Origin: Takakia lepidozioides
Lineage: Eukaryota; Streptophyta; Takakiopsida; Takakiales; Takakiaceae
NCBI GenBank assembly: GCA_030704615.1
Contig: CM060732.1
Span: forward strand, 49,025,053-49,085,052
Direction: 5' to 3'
Length of the DNA stretch: 60,000 nt
Positions within the stretch are counted from its first letter, which is position 1. The number at the start of each line of letters is the position of its first letter. Both the position numbers and the translations under genes were made by a program. The notes under the pieces were generated by a model that was given only the letters and a program-made list of their open reading frames with translations, did not search any database and was not told the DNA's origin. Of this stretch, positions 18,175 through 29,699 are shown piece by piece.

Positions 18175-20480
18175 AAAAAAATGGAAGATACTTTTTGTCA
18201 TGTCAAGACAAAGACAAGACCCCTAGGGTCATTTTCATGAATAAGAAGAATAATTAGACATATCAGCCACTTAACAGTGGCACCATCCATCAATCATCAA
18301 GCTTAGAAAATCCAGAATTACATCCATGCACAGTAATGTGTTCATGTTAGTAATATTCATAACCCAAAGAGTATTTCACTTATGCTGATTGACCACCAGT
18401 CGTGATCATGATACACATTCAGAGGTCTGGGTAGGATGGCGGGTACTTGACCATATTTTGGCCTTGATGTGGTGCAGGTCAAATGGTCATACAGATTTAC
18501 AATCCAGATTGACTAATTTCCGCAAGCTGTAATCCAAGCATACTTACTCAAACCCCATGGGTGTCATGGAGGGTTTTTTTAAAAAAAGAAAAAGAAAAAA
18601 AGAACTTGGATATCACAGATTTAAATACCTTGCCCTGCCAGTATTTGCTTAAACTGGTCTGCAGTACAACTTGCCCCCACAGGGGAGGGGGATAAGTCTG
18701 GTAAGTTTTCCAGAATATCCCTATACTGTTATTTCTTGCTACAGCTGAAACTCAAAGTTCATGACACAACAAGGTAAAAATAAAGGACTGCATACACATC
18801 CTGTGATAGTATATGATACTGTCAGCACACCCTATTCACATCATTCCACGTTTGACCACGTCATTACACCATGTCCAGGGGGTATTTCCACTTAACCACC
18901 CTGGTTGCCTCAAAAACCAGTCACCAATTATATTGCTGCCATATTTCAGTGTTAGCCGAATAGCCACAAGCAGAATCTTCACTATACCTTGGCCTAAGCA
19001 TCTTGCTAACAAAGCCATCTAGGTTGGAACATAACAGGGGTATTTTACCATCAGGGGTACCTGAGTAGCTGCAGCAAATAGTTCATTGCAGCCTCTCCTT
19101 TTGTTTCCAACTACCATAAGGCAAGCAAAGCAAACTAGGGCCTGAAAAACAGATGTGTGTCTCACACAAGCCATCATAAACACGGCTGTCACAACCAAGC
19201 AAAGGTCTTCCACTGGCTGGGCCGAAATAGCCCACCTCAAACAGCACTATACTTGTTCTTCATAGATAAAAGAAAGAGGTAGGATCAAGAAAAACCATAG
19301 AGTAGTTTAGTTTTTCAACATTTTAAGATGAAACCCACCAATCCCTTCCCCAGCTCTGCAACCCACTTGGCATCCAGCAGCACCTAGACATCAGCATATT
19401 AAGTGGAAGCCCTCACCTGTGCCCGTCCCAAAAACAACCACAACGCATTGTGAGTTAGTGAGTATGCACGAGGTGAGTAGCAGGCTTCCACACTTGCTAT
19501 CGAGGTCAAATACACTTGAATCTAAGCACAGAGAATGCCAAAGAAAGCAGGGAAGCAAGACAAACAGAAAAAGAACATTTTTTTATTGTTTGGGGGTCGT
19601 CATCTCTCCACAAGCCCAACCGTGCAGGGAGGTCTCCGCCAACACCACAACACTGCTACCTTAACCAAAGCAAAGTCTTGCCAAGCACAAGAAAAAAGAG
19701 CTTTGTCTCATAAGGTAGGGTTTATAAAAGGAGGGAGATAGAGACTTCCTTGTTCTACCAAGACGCCGCCATTCATCAAAGATCCAGAGGAGGGCTCCTA
19801 GGGAAACTTCACAAGCAGGCAGGTTGTACCTCCGCCGTCACTGCCTTTGTTCCCTTGTGCAGCAAAAAAACAGACAAATGAGACAGTGAATCTTCCCTCA
19901 TCTCTAAGCCACCGCCATCGCCTTAAAGAGCCCGTAGAGGCGACGCTCACAAGAGCCTTAAACACTCCAGGGATTGGCAGCTCATGGTATCTGCAGCACG
20001 AGCATCATCGCCACTTCTAAGCCACCATCGCGCGCACTCTCGTAACGCAAAAAGAAAGACATTAGGGTTGCGCAGGGTTTTACCCTGTCCGGCTTGTCAT
20101 TCATCATTCTTAGGATGAAAAACATCCGCTAGCCCATACGTCCGACGGACGTTGTCCGTTTCTCATTTGTGTAAGATGAAAAACATCGTGTGTTCATCCT
20201 GTCTTGAACTCAACGGATGTAGTCCGTTTTTCATCTAGGTTAGATGAAAAACATCGGGGGTTTTTTTATTCATTTATACCTGTCTTATCCCGTATTTAGG
20301 TCCTTCCAGCTTTTTTTCATCCAGACCTTGGATTGAAAAAATAAATAATGACGGGAGTTTTGCAATCAGTATATTCCAGGTTGATGTCTGGATGAAGCAA
20401 AACCTCACAGGTATTAATGAAGAAATGTCTCACTAGGGAAAAAAGGATGTATTCTGGATGAAAAACATCTAAATTCCCTG
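18175..20480 (-). mobile_element. Repeat arm 2L (leftward mirror arm)
   Basis: Begins about 70 bases after the end of arm 1R with the reverse complement of that arm's last 60 bases (GTCATGTCAAGACA, then GACAAGACCC). It ends with a CATCC/GGATG cluster near 20100-20350. At 19440-19510 it matches arm 1L (GTTAGTGAG...AGGTGAGT...CAGG). The middle (18300-19400) is more diverged and I cannot align it by eye. No ORF in it is convincing. Confidence 0.5.
20100..20350. repeat. CATC-type dyad cluster in arm 2L
   Basis: Dyads such as TCATTCTTAGGATGAAAAAC, TCATTTGTGTAAGATGA and TCATCTAGGTTAGATGA, each followed by GAAAAACATC, lie about 65 bases apart. GTCCGACGGAC and GTTGTCCG form a second small palindrome. 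Same family as the array at 8891-9480. Confidence 0.65.
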
Positions 20481-20856
20481 CAACCCAATTTTTCAAGAGT
20501 ACTCATCCCCTCTGTGTTGGCCATGTTCTTCATGAGGGATTGCCAACCATGCTCATTGGCGTAGTTATACTCTACCAGAGATGGCTTCCTCTCAAACGCG
20601 CGTTCCTACACATGCCACAAATTAAAGTCAGTTTTTCGCGATGATGGAGCCAAAAAGAAGACATAACAAAATCCATATGGAAGTACGACTTACAAATCGC
20701 AAGATAAAACCATTGGATCCGCCGGCGCCCCACTTGTGTGTGGATTCGTGCTTGTCAAGGTGGACTGTTGTTGCTTCGCGTGCCCGATCAAATTTGGCCT
20801 TGTTTGCGGCATCAGTCTCTCCCGCAATGAGTGCATCCCACGATACCTATGCACAC

Positions 20857-20862
<6 letters not shown>

Positions 20863-20893
<31 letters not shown>
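20863..20893. repeat. Long poly-C tract
   Basis: About 30 uninterrupted C. Shorter poly-C or poly-G runs lie at 8751, 22000, 25660, 27096, 27897 and 34141. Run lengths in assemblies are unreliable, so frames read across them should not be trusted. Confidence 0.8.
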
Positions 20894-20895
<2 letters not shown>

Positions 20896-20973
20896 CAATT
20901 AGTGAATTACACACATACGTTGCATCGAATCCACCTCATTAATGCACATGCGACAAATGGAAGGTGACATGAT

Positions 20974-22578
20974 TCAGGATTTGCCAACCTGTGTAATTCC
21001 ATAAGGTGGTTTGGGTATGGCCCCCTTTTCCATTGCCCTCCGAATGATCTGTCTAGCACGGTACCTCCTGTCCTTTAAGTTTCGCCCCACCATCTCCATC
21101 ACCCTTGTGTCACTCCAATTAACAGGAAACCGGCGGTCTAACTCACGGGCATACGCCCGCTTTGCACCAAAGTGCTGATCAGCCCACTCGATGTGCAAAG
21201 GGAACCACCTCAATGCGAGTTCAAAGGCTAGCTTCTTCATAGCCTCCCAAAATGCACCGCAGGGGTCACCATGGCGATTAACCTCCACCGGTGGCACCAC
21301 GATCTTTGCCAACTCCACGTCCTGTATCGCCAAGGCCATCCCACCCTCTCCCTTCTTTGTAGCCTCCTTCCCCTGCTCCTTTGTTACCCCACTGCCCTCC
21401 CCCGCATGCACACTCACCCCTTCCTCTCCATGGGACTTCTTTTTCTTCTTCTTCTTTTCCTTCCCCTTTTCCACGACCATCTCCTTCCCCTTTCCCGCTA
21501 CTTCCTCTCTCTCTCCTTCTCCCTCTCCCTTGATCTCGGGAGATCGAGGCCTCTTCTTCTTACCTTTGGTGTTCGGGTCATTCATGAACACCACGTGCTC
21601 TCCCTCATTGGCAACCCCACTGGACTGCACCAATGAGGCCAGCCATGTTGCTGCCTCCTGAAGACAAATAACCCCTCCAAATTCAAAAAAAGAAACAAAC
21701 AACAAAGAAAATCATGCATGCAAAGGAAAGGATAAATCATGGAACAAGGTGCGACAGTTGTACCTTTGCAAGCTTGTCTGACTCGCCCCTGGTGTCACCC
21801 GATATGGGAGGAGTCCCCGTTGCCGGATGTGCCCGCTCTATCCCCTCCCGGAGCGCCACTGGAAGTAGATTCCAGATGTGGAGCATAGCCAGCGGCGGCG
21901 CCCTGTAGTCCAGGCCCTTCTTTGTTGACCGCTCAGGCTCAGGGGGCGGTGTCACTAATCGGCTAGGCTACTCCGAACCGGCCCATACCTCCTCCTCTCC
22001 CCCCCCCCCCCCAAATGCGTATCAGGATAGAAGCCCTCACCCGGCTTGACTTCTTCGAGGCGCTTCGCTATCTGGGCCACTTCATTGGCCCTCCTCGTCT
22101 CCTCCTCCCTCATCGACAACAATGGGCTGGCAATGGAGGCTTTCAAAGGCCCTTGAACCTGACGTTGGGCCTTGGCAAGTGCAGCCTTTGCTGCGGAGGA
22201 AGGGGTCGCTATGGGGGTGACATCCAAAAAGTGCCCATACCGGGCCCCCGAACGGGTGATGTGCTTGCCAAGGTACATTTCACCCGTCTTGGTGGCCGGG
22301 GGTGTGCTCAACTGAGCATCCGGCTCAGCAACAACCTCCCGAATAGGAGAGCTAGCTGAGCCGGCCCCTGGCGCATCCAAGATGTGGACAAGAGGGGGGG
22401 TACTGGCCTTGGGGGGCAGACGAGCCCTCCGGCTGCGGCTGTCGACGGGGCTGGTTAGCCGTGAGACGCCCTGGCGCGTCACATGTGCCGGCAGTGCAAA
22501 TGGATTGTCCGCCCCTTTCTTCGGGGCAGGGGACTTCTTCTCTTTCCCCATAAGCTGGCACCTATCATGCAAACCCAC
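20974..22578 (-). CDS. Unrecognised multi-exon gene inside the mirror-arm element
   Basis: Three pieces read leftwards: 22578-21955 (ALPAHVTRQGVSRLTSP, SGARYGHFLDVTPIATP, an Ala/Lys-rich helix), 21955-about 21763 (LAMLHIWNLLPVALREGIE) ending at an AAG|GTACAA donor, and 21659-20974 after a CAG acceptor (EAATWLASLVQSSG, a Lys/Glu-rich linker, then FGAKRAYARELDRRFP, MEMVGRNLKDRRYRARQ). The last 130 residues look like a folded, basic, helical domain. Stops and a poly-C run near 22000 separate the first two pieces. It lies between repeat arms 2L and 2R, so it may be cargo or an accessory protein of that element. I do not recognise a transposase signature and assign no function. Confidence 0.45.
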
Positions 22579-22704
22579 AAGTTGGCCTCATTAGGAACAT
22601 TCCAGATCAAAAACAAAAAAAACCAAGCATGTCGGGGGCTGAGAACAGCAAGTGCTCGGGGTCTCGAGAGGGGGCAACAAAGAGAAAAGAAAAAGGTGGG
22701 GGGG

Positions 22705-22751
22705 GTGACTGAGCACCACTAGCAGCTGCTGAGCACCACGGGCTCAGTCAC
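22705..22751. repeat. Hairpin at the head of arm 2R
   Basis: GTGACTGAGC (22705-22714) and GCTCAGTCAC (22742-22751) are exact reverse complements around a 27-base loop that itself contains AGCAGCTGCT. A G-run precedes and a C-run follows, as at 8751-8800. Confidence 0.7.
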
Positions 22752-24190
22752 TCCCCCTCCCATTTTTATTTTTTTTGGTTTCCTGATCTCTCCCTCTCTC
22801 TCCCTCTCTCTCCCTCTCTACTGGGAATTGGCAGTTTGCTATCAGTGTTGACTTCTTGTTTTCTCATCCTCTATCAGGCTTTTTCATCCATACCGGATGA
22901 GCCACCAGGATAGACACTGAATTACCTCTAGGATGGTTCTTTTGGCCTTTTCATTCCTCATTTATTGACTCTCATCCATACTGGATGAGTCACCATGGAA
23001 GAAAAGAATTACCTCTATGAAGGTTGCCAACAACATCCTGTTTTTCCATCCGTACTAGATGAAAAACTACCAGGGTGATAATTTTTCATTCCTCTTTTAT
23101 TGACTCTTTTTATCCATACCGGATGGTCTGGTGAGGAATGATAGAATTACCTAGATGGAGGTAAGGCGCTGCCACGGATGATATTCCCTACTTTCTCATC
23201 TTGACACAAGTGAGATGTCTATGGGTGATGTGATTATGACCTGGAATTGATCTTTACTACCCCTAATTATGATTAATTACGGTGGAAACCCTAACCCCTA
23301 CCCCAAAACCTATTTTTAACCTTGCTATGTATGAAATCCGTCAGGGTATATGGATTCGTCCTACCGTTTTTCATCCACAGATGAAAAATCGGGGGACAAC
23401 CCTATGTTGTCTCTCCCGCTATCAGAAGCACGCAATGTGCTTCTGAGCTCGCGAGGAGAATGTTATGGCGGGCGTGCTTTGGAGGCTGCCCTGTTTGTGG
23501 TGTCGTACCCATGCTGGACGAGCGCCTGGGGGGGTGCAAAGGCGGCGCCTTGTCTCTCTTGCAGCGGGAAACACCACTATGAAAGCAGTGGCATCTTCCC
23601 TCCTTTGGCTTTTTCTGTGCTTAGCAAAAATGCTTATGATGGGAAGTTCTCTCCCTCTTTTCTAGTGCATTGCGTTTGTGCCTGCTTTGTTTCATTGCTT
23701 ATGTGCTTTGTGGAGGCGGCTTGCTGCGGGTGGTGATGGCGCATAACCCTCTTCCCCAATCGCTTAAGGTGCCTTTGGAGTTTAGGGATTCTCATGTTCT
23801 TATCTCTTTCTCTTGCTTTTGAGTTTCTTAGTTGACATCGATGACAAGTGTGAGGGTCTGTGATTCACTTGGGGTTCCACAATCCTCACTAACCTGTTGG
23901 TTTTTGTGGGGGCTTGTGATGGGACCAAGTGAGGATCCTCACCTACTTTGAAGCTTCTTTAGCATGCAGATTGGGATATGGGCTGAGAAGACCTGTGGGT
24001 TTTTGCGCTGTGCGGTGGCTGCTGCCTGCAGCCCCGATTTCAACCCGACAGCTCCTGGTTTGGCATGCTACAGACTGGTTTTTGGCCTTTGTCGTTCTGT
24101 CGTCGATGCGCAGTTTGGCCTGACTGGCCTGTCTCCTGAGACTTGCATACAAACCATACCCTACCTATTGATCTTTGACAGCAACTTTGG
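22742..24190 (+). mobile_element. Repeat arm 2R
   Basis: Starts at the hairpin with CTCAGTCACTCC, a CT microsatellite and ACTGGGAATTGGCAG, then a dyad cluster (22880-23390), the AACCCTAACCCC block (23287), the GACATCGATGACAAGTG block (23833) and AATCCTCACTAACCTGTTGG (23879). The order is the same as in arms 1R and 3R. It breaks off near 24190, before the CAAGATG dyads. ORFs at 23350-23736 and 9567-9827 are homologous between arms but broken differently, so I do not call them genes. Confidence 0.6.
22884..23390. repeat. CATCC/GGATG dyad array in arm 2R
   Basis: TCATCCATACCGGATGA and one- or two-base variants at about 22884, 22973, 23046, 23110 and 23370, spaced 60-90 bases, aligned with the array of arm 1R. 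Confidence 0.7.
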
Positions 24191-24534
24191 AGTGCAAATG
24201 AGATAACAAAAATCTGGTTATGGGTCCAAATGACTTTTGTTTACTCCCAAATTTTGCACACACATTGCATATGCTATCATTAAGCATATGGCTTGAAAAT
24301 GGAATAAAAAAAAAATCATCTGCAGGCGAAACACAATTTTCCGTCTCTATGACACGTAGCTGCGTTCAACACTAGAATGACCCATTGAATCAACTTGGTT
24401 CAAGCTCATATTTGGTCCACATGTGCATAAGTATGTTTAGATCAAAGTTGCAAAGTTGCAACCCACACAAGCAACAAGAAAAAATTTACATCAATCAATT
24501 AATCGGATGTATACAAAGTACATCATGAGAATAT

Positions 24535-25092
24535 CTACAATGCCCCTCTACGCGATCCCTGTCTCAAAGGAACCCTATTTCTATTATACACATCCCACTC
24601 ACGCTGTAATCGGAGGTCCCAATCATCCCGGGAGAACTCGTATGATGCAAATAGTTCGCTGCCAGCCCTAATAGTCCTACTAACACATGTCATCACAAAC
24701 ATGTGCATCCCCTCACAGTATACTGACGTATGACCACAAAAGCTCTCATGCCCATCACTTCGCTCGTCCCATACTACATTGGTTATCCTAGGATGACCAA
24801 AAGAACTATTGACCAGCCCAGCAACATTGCCGAAGATGTCAAGGTCACCATCACGAAATCTGATCTCAATGGGAGACAACCCCCGTCTACGTACATCTTG
24901 TCCGTTGACACACAAAATGTAGGGTAGGATGTATGGGGCTTCGAGGCGTAATGTGTCTTCGTCGAGGATGGGGAGGTAGTACCACATATCGATTGTGGCC
25001 CTAGAGCGACCATTTTTCGTGGCGAGGAGGCACCCATTGCACTTGATCCAATACAGGCTGTTGGGCACAATCGTAGAAGGGACCGGGGCCAA
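24535..25092 (-). pseudogene. C-terminal half of a SET-domain protein
   Basis: The frame reads leftwards with LVNSSFGHPRITNVVW about 100 residues in and IRAGSELFASYEFSRDDW near the end. These fit the N-H-S-C-x-P-N and G-E-E-L-x-x-D-Y motifs of SET lysine methyltransferases, although NSSFGHP lacks the usual H and C. It opens after a stop at about 25095 without an ATG, so the N-terminal half is missing here. A matching N-terminal half lies on the other strand at 25594-26127. Confidence 0.55.
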
Positions 25093-25128
25093 ATTTTAGG
25101 TGATGCGGAGGATGTTGACACTCCGGGA

Positions 25129-26127
25129 TTGAGTCGGGCGCGCCGCGGGTTGCCCCCTCGCGGGCCACCCCGTCCAACCACGTCCACCTTTGACCCCCCC
25201 GACAGGATTGAGTGTTGGTGCACTAAGTGTTGGGAACGGATACCGTCAGGCGGCACCAGACCACCGAGGCGGCGACCGCATGTTGTCAAAAAACATTACA
25301 AGAAGAACAAGGTGCGGATGCGGCAAAGGTGAGTGTTTTTCTCACCCTCTCATTAACGTTCATTTAAGGTACATTTAGGTTTATCTAATAATATAGTATG
25401 ATTGGTAAGCATACATGAATCAAAATTACGACATAAGTATTGATGCGTCGTTCACTACGCACATTGCAGGCACAACTTGATGCCCAAGCTCGCAATCACA
25501 TTGCACAAGAGGCATTTTGTGCCGGTCTACTTACAGAATTTGTGCCAGAGCATGTGCCCGATGTGACCAGTTGGTTCCCCCAGCAGCACGTAGATGAGAT
25601 GCGTAGGGTCGAGGGGTATCGTAGGTATCGTATGCGTTATGGCCGGCGACGAGCAGGCCCACCCCCCCCCCCTCCAGTTTCCTCAGGCGGTCCCCCTGAT
25701 TGTGGCGCGCCCCCCGTTTGTTTCTTTGCCGGACGTTGTACCCCCGGCTGCACCTCCGACATTACATCCTCAACCACCTCCACTTTCATCTCCTCCGCCA
25801 GCAGTACCACCTCCACCTCCACGTGCATGTGCCCCTCGAACCCCTAGGAGGGGTCGGCTTCGCCCTAGGTTTCCTCCCCTTCGGCTTGGGCGGCCTGAGC
25901 CGGATCCTCGCCCCCGATGGGAAGCGCATAGGACTATGTTACTGAGGACCGTCCAGCCTCGTTGTTGGGGGAATCATCTCGACCCTCCTACCCCCATCCG
26001 AGAAAATGTGAAGTTCGAGTATTGGGGGAGACGATATGTTGTGAGAGCCGCTACAGACCCTGCTATGGGTCGGGGTTTATTCACGGTCAATGATATTGTG
26101 GTTTCCTCACCATCCCATCTTAATTAA
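25129..26127 (+). pseudogene. N-terminal part of a SET-domain protein
   Basis: Exon 25129-25331 encodes a short Cys motif (IECWCTKCWERIPSGG) and a basic tail and ends at a GTGAGT donor. The next exon starts at 25471 after CAG (AQLDAQARNHIAQEAF, VTSWFPQQHVDEM). A poly-C run near 25664 shifts the frame into a long Pro-rich linker. The frame at 25594-26127 ends with YVVRAATDPAMGRGLFTVND, the opening strand of a SET domain. It stops soon after, where the rest of the domain should follow. The C-terminal half lies only 500 bases away but on the opposite strand and on the wrong side, so the two halves come from different copies or a complex rearrangement. Confidence 0.5.
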
Positions 26128-26639
26128 CACACACCACCAACACTTTCATTTCTCAAAAACCATTGGCAAAAAAACCCTATGTCGCACGTGGGTGCCGCGC
26201 CCTTTTTTTCCCCTAAGTGCTTGAAGCATCTCTTTCCCCTCCCGTTTTCGTTTGTTCTTTGGGAGAGAGGTAGTTCAGAGAGTGGGGTTTAGGGTGGAGG
26301 AGAAACGCACCTGCTGCTGAGCCCGAGGTGGTTGCAAGGCCCCAAGGAGTTTGCCCCAACGCCGCTCCAACGCCCAAGGTAAGCACCGCCTCCTCCCTCA
26401 CTTTCTGTCTTTCTTTCTTGCCCTAAGCACGGGCTGATGTCTCTCTCCCCTGTGTGGTAGGAACGCCGCGCAGAGGCGCGACCTAACGAGCTGAAGAGAG
26501 AGAGAGAGAGCCGTGGTGAGCGGGGGAGAGACGCCCTACAGCGGCGGGGACCCGCGCCGCTGGCAGCCGCGACAGCACCGCAGCAGCTCGCCGCGCCAGC
26601 TCGCTTCAAGCACCAGCAGCAGCAGAGGTACATCAGGGA
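26128..26639. other. No gene seen
   Basis: GA- and CT-rich DNA with GAGAGAGAG near 26500 and GC-rich CAGCAG runs. The short ORFs on both strands look like composition effects. Confidence 0.4.
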
Positions 26640-27060
26640 AATTGCACCTTCCCTTTCCTCTCTGCTTCTGTTTACTGTTCAAATGTAGTCTTCCTGCCCT
26701 GACTTTAAATTTAGGTCTGGTGCCAAGAGTGGGATAGACCCTTGAGCGCAACCATGATGTCATCCCCCATGTCACAGATTGGAAACAGGTTCAGGGAAGT
26801 TTTATTCCTAACTTCATTTTCATCGGACAATTTTCTGGTAATAGACATGGCTTTGGACACTACACTCTCTAAGTCAAGTTTATCCAGCAAGGTCAAGACT
26901 TGCGGGTCCAGATTCAGATCCTTGAGAATCTCTTTTACTCTCTTCTCCCAGGGCTCACCCTGTTTGACAGGGCGGTCCTGTTTCCAAGATATAGAGTCGA
27001 TTAACTTGGGATATCTGGTGTTGGACATATGTTGCAGCTCAACCCACCATCTGACCTTGA
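26640..27060 (-). mobile_element. LINE fragment (upstream part of the C-terminal region)
   Basis: The minus strand encodes KLSDENEVRNKTSLNLF, CDMGDD and LKDLNLDPQVLTLLDKLDLE, homologous to 27520-27880 (-) and 29775-29990 (+). It is the region between the RT thumb and the terminal zinc knuckle of a non-LTR retrotransposon. It has no knuckle and ends at GTTGCAGCTCAACCC. Confidence 0.6.
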
Positions 27061-27070
27061 ATTTAGGGTG

Positions 27071-27880
27071 TCACTCCTCCTGCTCAGTCACTCCTCCCCC
27101 CCCCCCCCCCCCACATTCTCTGTTTTTCTTTGTTGCCCCCTCTTTTGGAGAAACAAAAGGGATTGATCCTACCTCTGTCAGGGGCTGACGTTGGTAGTAA
27201 GACTTACCATCACATATAGAATTAATCCGGGTTTTCCAGATATCCTCTACAAATCCCTTCACACAAGCATCAATCTGTTGTGTGTGAGATGCCCAAAAAC
27301 TAGGCCTCAGAAGGGGCTGGGCTTTTGGCTCAGCCTCGACTTTTTCAAAGGTAATAAACAGAGGTACATGCACAATTCCCTTGATAGATTTGAAGAGAGC
27401 GTCTCTTTGGTGAGAGAACCCCGGACAGTGTATCAGAAAATGAGTATTGTCTTCAGATTGCCCACACAACGGGCAATTGCACTCTCCCTTTCCTCTCTGC
27501 TTCTGTTTGCTGTTCAAAGGTAGGCTTCTTGCCCTAAGTTTTAAATTTCAGTCTAGTGCCGAGAGTGGGTAGACCCTTGAGGTCATCCAAGATGTCCTCC
27601 CTCATGTCACTGACTGGAAACAAGTTCAGGGAAGCTTTCTGCCTAACTTCACGTTCATCAGACAATCTCATGGCAACAGACATGGTTGGACACTACAGCC
27701 TCTAAGTCAGATTTATCCACCAGGGTGAAGACTTGCGGTTCCAGGTCCAGGTCTTGAGAATCTCTTATACTGTCTTCTGCCAGGACTTAGCCTGTTTGAC
27801 AGGTCGGTGGGCGGTCCTGTTTCCAAGATATAGAGTCAATTAACTTAGGATATCTGGTGTTGGACATATGCTGCAGCTGA
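27071..27880 (-). mobile_element. LINE 3' fragment with terminal zinc knuckle
   Basis: The frame 27517-27071 carries CNCPLCGQSEDNTHFLIHCPGF, the C-x2-C-x7-H-x4-C knuckle found at the C-terminus of many LINE ORF2 proteins, then QRDALFKSIKGIVHVPLF. The upstream part (27520-27880) repeats the sequence of 26640-27060. Between the two LINE copies lies a short arm head (27083-27145) with CTCAGTCACT and a poly-C run, so LINE fragment plus arm head is a repeated unit. Confidence 0.7.
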
Positions 27881-27894
27881 CCCCACCATCTAAC

Positions 27895-29682
27895 CTCCCC
27901 CCCCCCCAACCCATTTTTTTTCATTGTTGCCCTCTGTCTCCCTCTGTCTCCCTCTCTACTGGGAATTGGCAGTTTGCTATCAGTGTTGATTTTTTGTTTT
28001 CTCATCCTCTATCAGGCTTTTTCATCCATACCGGATGGGCCACCAGGATGGACACTAAATTACCTCTAGGATGGTTCTTTTGGCCTTTTCATTCCTCCTC
28101 TATTGACTCTCATCCATACCAGATGAGTCACCATGGAAGAAAAGGATTACCTCTATGGAGGTTGCCAACAACATCCTATTTTTCCATCCGTACCGGATGA
28201 AAAACTACCAGGGTGATAATTTTTCATTCCTCTTTTATTGACTCTTTTTATCCATATCGGATGGTCTGGTAAGGAATGATAGAATTACCTAGATGGAGGT
28301 AAGGTGCTGCCACGGATGATATTCCCTACTTTTTCATCCTGACACAAATGATCTGTCTATGGATGATATGATTATGGCCTGGAATTGATCTTTACTACCC
28401 CTAATTATGATTAATTACGGTGGAAACCCTAACCCCTACCCCAAAACCTATTTTTAACCTTGCTGCGGATGAAATCCGTTATGGAGTTTCTTAGTTGACA
28501 TCGATGACAAGTGTGAGGGTCTGAGATTCACCTGGGGTTCCACAATCCTCACTAACCTGTTGGTTTTTGTGGGGCCTTGTGATGGGACCAGGTGAGGATC
28601 CTCACCTACTTTGAAGTTTCTTGAGCATGCAGATTGGGATATGGGCTGAGGAGACCTAGGGATGTGCGTGTTGTGAGGTGGTTGCTGACTGTAGCCCCGA
28701 TTTCAACACAACTGCCCTTGACTTGATATGCTCCAGCCTGCGTACTGACCTTTTTCGTTCTGCCGCCGATGCGCAGCTCGGCCTGACGGGCTTGTTTCAT
28801 GAGGCTTGCATACAAACCATACCCTACCTTTTAATCTTTGACAGCAAAGCCTGTGGATTACTAAGCTAGGTTGTAAGTTTTTTTGGCCAAAGAGGATCTG
28901 GTTTTTGGTGGTATGTTTTTGGCTGTTTTGGGTAACTATGGATATGATGGCCTTGAAGTTTAAGGCGGCAGCCTGGTAGGGTACTGCCCTGCTCCTTGTC
29001 AGGCCTACTTCTGATGTGTACTGGATCGTAGTAAGGTGTTCTTTGCATGTCTTAGCATGGAACTCTTGAAGGATGAGGATGGTAAGCTGCAATGGAATCC
29101 TACATATTGTTTTGGATCTGTCACGACATCAGGCCTATAACCTGCCATCTGTTTTTTATAAAAAAGATGATGGATCTCGACTGTTCATGCTGTTTGTTGG
29201 TACAATTCTTGAACCTGCAATCTGACTGGCTGCATTTACATTCCCTTGATACCTTGTATGATCACATGTCTCGGGGTGAATACAAATGATATGGAATCTA
29301 CTTCATCTGGCTCAAGTTGGACTGCTTGGTGGGATACTGAGATTCTGACAAAATGCAGGCTGGTCCTTATGCCTTGGCTGATGCATGACCTGCCGTAATT
29401 AATGGCTGAATTGGTAAGCTGCTGGTATATGTATAGGCTGAACCAAAAGGCCTTGCAGCATGCACAGGGACATCAATATCTTATCTTGTCCCACACAAGA
29501 ACAAACCCCGCCCTCCCACCCTGTTTTGTCTTGGATGATGGGGTGGTGTCTTTTGGGATGATTTGACAAGACTGGAAATGTGAGATAGTGCCCTATCCAG
29601 GGCTGTTTATGTCTTTAATTGACAATGACCCTTATGGGTCTTGTCCATGTCTTGACATGACGTGAATATCTTCCCTCTCTCT
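27895..29682 (+). mobile_element. Repeat arm 3R
   Basis: Starts with poly-C, CT microsatellite and ACTGGGAATTGGCAG, then the dyad cluster (28022-28340), AACCCTAACCCC (28427), GACATCGATGACAAGTG (28498) and AATCCTCACTAACCTGTTGG (28545). The outer part matches 10270-10500 and 17900-18070 and ends with GGGTCTTGTCCATGTCTTGA and GAATATCTTCC. A deletion at about 28482 removes the ~350 bases that in arms 1R and 2R lie between the telo-box and the GACATCGATG block. No gene. Confidence 0.65.
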
Positions 29683-29699
29683 TTTTAACTTTTTCTGCA
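29683..29699. repeat. 17-bp target-site duplication, left copy
   Basis: TTTTAACTTTTTCTGCA recurs exactly at 30417-30433. The uninterrupted target survives at about 18116 as TTTTAACCTTTTCTGCACC. Confidence 0.85.

Noticed and set aside
23350-23736. Shared ORF in repeat arms (also 9567-9827)
   Set aside because: The reading frame is broken at different places in each arm and absent in the third, so there is no sign of selection on a protein.
25637-25828. ORFs over the Pro-rich linker on the minus strand
   Set aside because: They are antisense to the CCx-rich coding sequence and low in complexity.
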